Assembly (NCBI GenBank): GCA_030220185.1
Contig: JASPKZ010005703.1
Location: 682,001-746,000, forward strand
Direction: 5' to 3'
Length of the DNA stretch: 64,000 nt
From: Diploptera punctata
Lineage: Eukaryota; Arthropoda; Insecta; Blattodea; Blaberidae
The notes under the pieces are model-generated. The model saw only the letters and a list, made by a program, of their open reading frames with translations, was not told the origin of the DNA and ran no database searches. This document shows positions 62,498-64,000 of the stretch, one piece after another. The stretch's first letter is position 1, and every line of letters begins with the position of its first letter. The translations under genes were made by a program, and so were the position numbers.

Positions 62498-62511
62498 ACA
62501 AGACATAACTA

Positions 62512-62659
62512 TTCTTATTATGTTTCATTTATCAAAAAATCATATAGCTCACTATTATGTAGGTTTTTTTTCATACACTTTTCTGTTCGTCTCTCTTTGG
62601 TATAAAGTTTTTCCTAAGAATTTCATTTTTAAATACTCGTAATTTTTCTTACGCTCTTA
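62512..62659 (-). mobile_element. Old RTE-1 copy, segment 2
   Basis: Continues exactly where segment 1 stopped (CTATTCTTATTATG ... CGTCTCTCTTTGG ... ACTCGTAATTTTTCTT) up to the SINE-B insertion. Confidence 0.85.
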
Positions 62660-62966
62660 TTTTCTCTTTAATTGCAACGAGGTTTTCTTTGTGACATTTC
62701 TGGCTTTCTCTCCTGGAATTGGCGGAATTGTAATTCATTTCTTAGGTTGGAGCACTTAGAAGGAGGATTACGTTACTTCGATGATATGATGAGTGATACA
62801 TGATAAAGAAGCACCAGGAGAGTCCTTAACCTAAAATCCAGACGATGGGCAACCACAGGAACAATTTATTTTAAGGAAAAATCCCTATGGAATGACCGGG
62901 AATCGAACCCGAGACCTAAAGAACTGTAGTCTGAAATGCTGACCACTAACCCATGAGGCTGGCTAC
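62660..62966 (-). mobile_element. SINE-B inserted in the old RTE-1 copy
   Basis: Flanked by ACGCTCTTA (62,651-62,659) and ACACTCTTA (62,967-62,975), a 9-bp TSD with one mismatch. The minus-strand head has a GGTTCGATTCCCGG B box and CATGGGTTAGTGG. The body is CAACCACAGGAACAATT and tail type 2 follows. Same head-tail pairing as 2,572. Confidence 0.88.
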
Positions 62967-63047
62967 ACACTCTTAAAGCAAGAGATCAAGTTTGGCATTC
63001 ATCATATTATAACTGCAAGCATAACAGTTTTATACATTTTCAGTTTA
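62967..63047 (-). mobile_element. Old RTE-1 copy, segment 3
   Basis: CTTAAAGCAAGAGATCAAG through AACAGTTTTATACATTTTCAG matches the LTLREE-to-KIYKT coding segment on the minus strand. Confidence 0.8.
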
Positions 63048-63565
63048 TAATATTATAATGATATTGTGAAAAGAAAAATGAATATCTGAACCAGGAATCG
63101 AACCGTGAACTTCTTGTATTCCGTACAAGCGTGCTAGACCACTACTCTCTCTATATGAGACATGGTACAAACATTAACAGTTATTTCCACATATACAAAT
63201 GTATAATTCTCGTTTCGTCCGCTGCCAGGTAGGTGTCACTACCATCACCAACGGACGGCTTCGTTTAGAAGTATCTATATTTGAGAATTTTACACCACCA
63301 CTTTTATAAGCAGTAAACGATGTTATTTAACATTTTCCAATACTGTTATTTTAACACAGTTCCAATAATGGATCATATTATAATATTATAGTGATATATG
63401 TCTCGTATAGTGTAGTGGTCTAGCAAGTTTGTACGGAATACAAGAGATCCACGGTTCGATTCCTGGTTCAGATATTAATTTTTCCTTTTCACAATATCAT
63501 TATAATATTATAATATGATCTATTATTGGAACTGTGTTAAAATAACAGTATTGGAAAAATGTTAA
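63048..63565. mobile_element. tRNA-like element with interleaved inverted repeats, 12-bp TSD
   Basis: Flanked by ATTTTCAGTTTA at 63,036-63,047 and 63,566-63,577. Arm A (63,048-63,161) is the reverse complement of A' (63,401-63,510). Arm B (63,327-63,390) is the reverse complement of B' (63,502-63,565). The order A-B-A'-B' is interleaved. A' and, inverted, A each hold a tRNA-like sequence with an A-box-like AGTGTAGTGGTCTAGC, a CTTGT-loop-ACAAG type arm (exact in the A copy) and a perfect B box GGTTCGATTCC. There is no ORF. I do not recognise the family. Confidence 0.85.
63401..63476 (+). repeat. tRNA-like sequence in foldback element
   Basis: tRNA-order A box, anticodon-like arm and B box. 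The acceptor ends do not pair and the anticodon loop lacks the usual T33, so it is not a functional tRNA gene. The inverted partner is at 63,085-63,161. Confidence 0.6.
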
Positions 63566-63655
63566 ATTTTCAGTTTAACTTTTTTTAGAGGAGTTGGGAT
63601 GACAATAGTCTCTGTAGGATGTACTGCTTAATAGCACGCACCTTCAGAATAGAGA
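63566..63655 (-). mobile_element. Old RTE-1 copy, segment 4
   Basis: TTTTCAGTTTAACTTTTTTT through GATGACAATAGTCTCTGTAGG, GCTTAATAGCACGCACC and TCAGAATAGAGAACGC matches the NSGNACYYALQRLL-to-KLKIY segment. It ends at the truncation point. Confidence 0.85.
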
Positions 63656-64000
63656 ACGCTAATTATTGCAGAGATATTAATTTATTTTCACTAGAATTTG
63701 TAACATTAACCTTCAAATATTAGGTGCTACCTATTACTCACTTAGATTACAAGGGTTTACTGTTAAAACTCGACACAGCCTTCTTCCGTGCCAGAATAAA
63801 TGCGAAGCAACATTTATTCTCTGAAGATGGCCTAACTATACGTTTCGAAGATGCAATACCATATATGAATGGAATACTCATAATCAATGCAAAGTATCGT
63901 CAAGAGAGCAAGTCATTTGTCCCGAGACTGGGATTATTCATATGTTTTATTATTTGCAATTTGTGTATTTACAATTTGGTATACTGTGTATTAACTTCTT
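63656..64000. other. Unassigned; retroelement-like motif near 63,820
   Basis: CTCTGAAGATGGCCTAAC followed by CGTTTCGAAGATGC resembles motifs often seen near ends of Penelope-like or related retroelements. There is no coding support in the visible part. Confidence 0.3.

Noticed and set aside
63401..63476. Possible functional tRNA gene
   Set aside because: The acceptor arms do not pair, the anticodon loop lacks T33, and the sequence is one part of an inverted-repeat mobile element.

Overview
This window looks like gene-poor, repeat-dense, AT-rich DNA from a large animal genome, most likely an insect. The organism call is inference. It rests on many RTE-type LINE 3' ends, several tRNA-derived SINE families, a Helitron-like element, mariner-like remnants and long (AAT)n, (TA)n, (GATA)n and (GA)n tracts. 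A cockroach or termite would fit, but nothing here proves it. I see no intact host gene, no rRNA, no CRISPR array and no prokaryotic operon. Family names used below (RTE-1 to RTE-11, SINE-A to SINE-K and so on) are local labels only.

The centrepiece is a full-length RTE-like LINE, RTE-1, at 54,861-58,122, bounded by identical 16-bp target-site duplications (TSDs). It encodes an APE-type endonuclease and a reverse transcriptase split by one apparent single-base deletion at 56,805-56,807. 5'-truncated relatives lie at 1,649, 2,857(-), 5,879, 9,516, 9,957/12,288(-), 14,956(-), 33,205, 35,771(-), 44,914(-), 60,648, 61,123(-, old) and 61,302(-, young). About ten further, more divergent RTE-like lineages are present only as 3' ends.

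Layout. 1-9.9 kb: RTE fragments, SINEs and a foldback MITE at 3,956-4,200. 9.96-12.5 kb: an old RTE-1 copy split by a 2.24-kb Helitron-like element, which itself holds a near-perfect 195-bp-arm palindrome, a tRNA-Tyr-like pseudogene, a duplicated block and a (GATA)n tract. 13.6-17.6 kb: RTE-2 and RTE-3 relics separated by (AAT)n tracts. 18-28.6 kb: SINEs, a decayed DD34E-type transposon and SINE-into-RTE nesting. 28.6-33 kb: sparse, with one small ORF of unknown status. 33-36.9 kb: RTE nesting, including an in-frame chimeric ORF. 37-43 kb: SINEs, duplicated blocks and a CpG-richer stretch that could be a promoter or first exon. 43.6-46.8 kb: a roughly 245-bp repeat array, RTE-1 and RTE-5. 47-54 kb: sparse. 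54-58 kb: a TIR element, SINE-A and full-length RTE-1. 58-64 kb: SINEs, a second Helitron-like copy and a stack of three insertions inside one old RTE-1 copy, the last being a 518-bp tRNA-like foldback element.

The pieces do not form a pathway. They form a layered insertion record in which endonuclease/RT LINEs (RTE-1 and relatives) are the obvious source of activity, and the SINEs and some odd elements carry TSDs consistent with LINE-assisted retroposition. The least familiar structures are the interleaved-palindrome tRNA-like element at 63,048-63,565, the near-perfect hairpin at 10,443-10,913 and the tRNA-Tyr-like block that appears to keep an intron.
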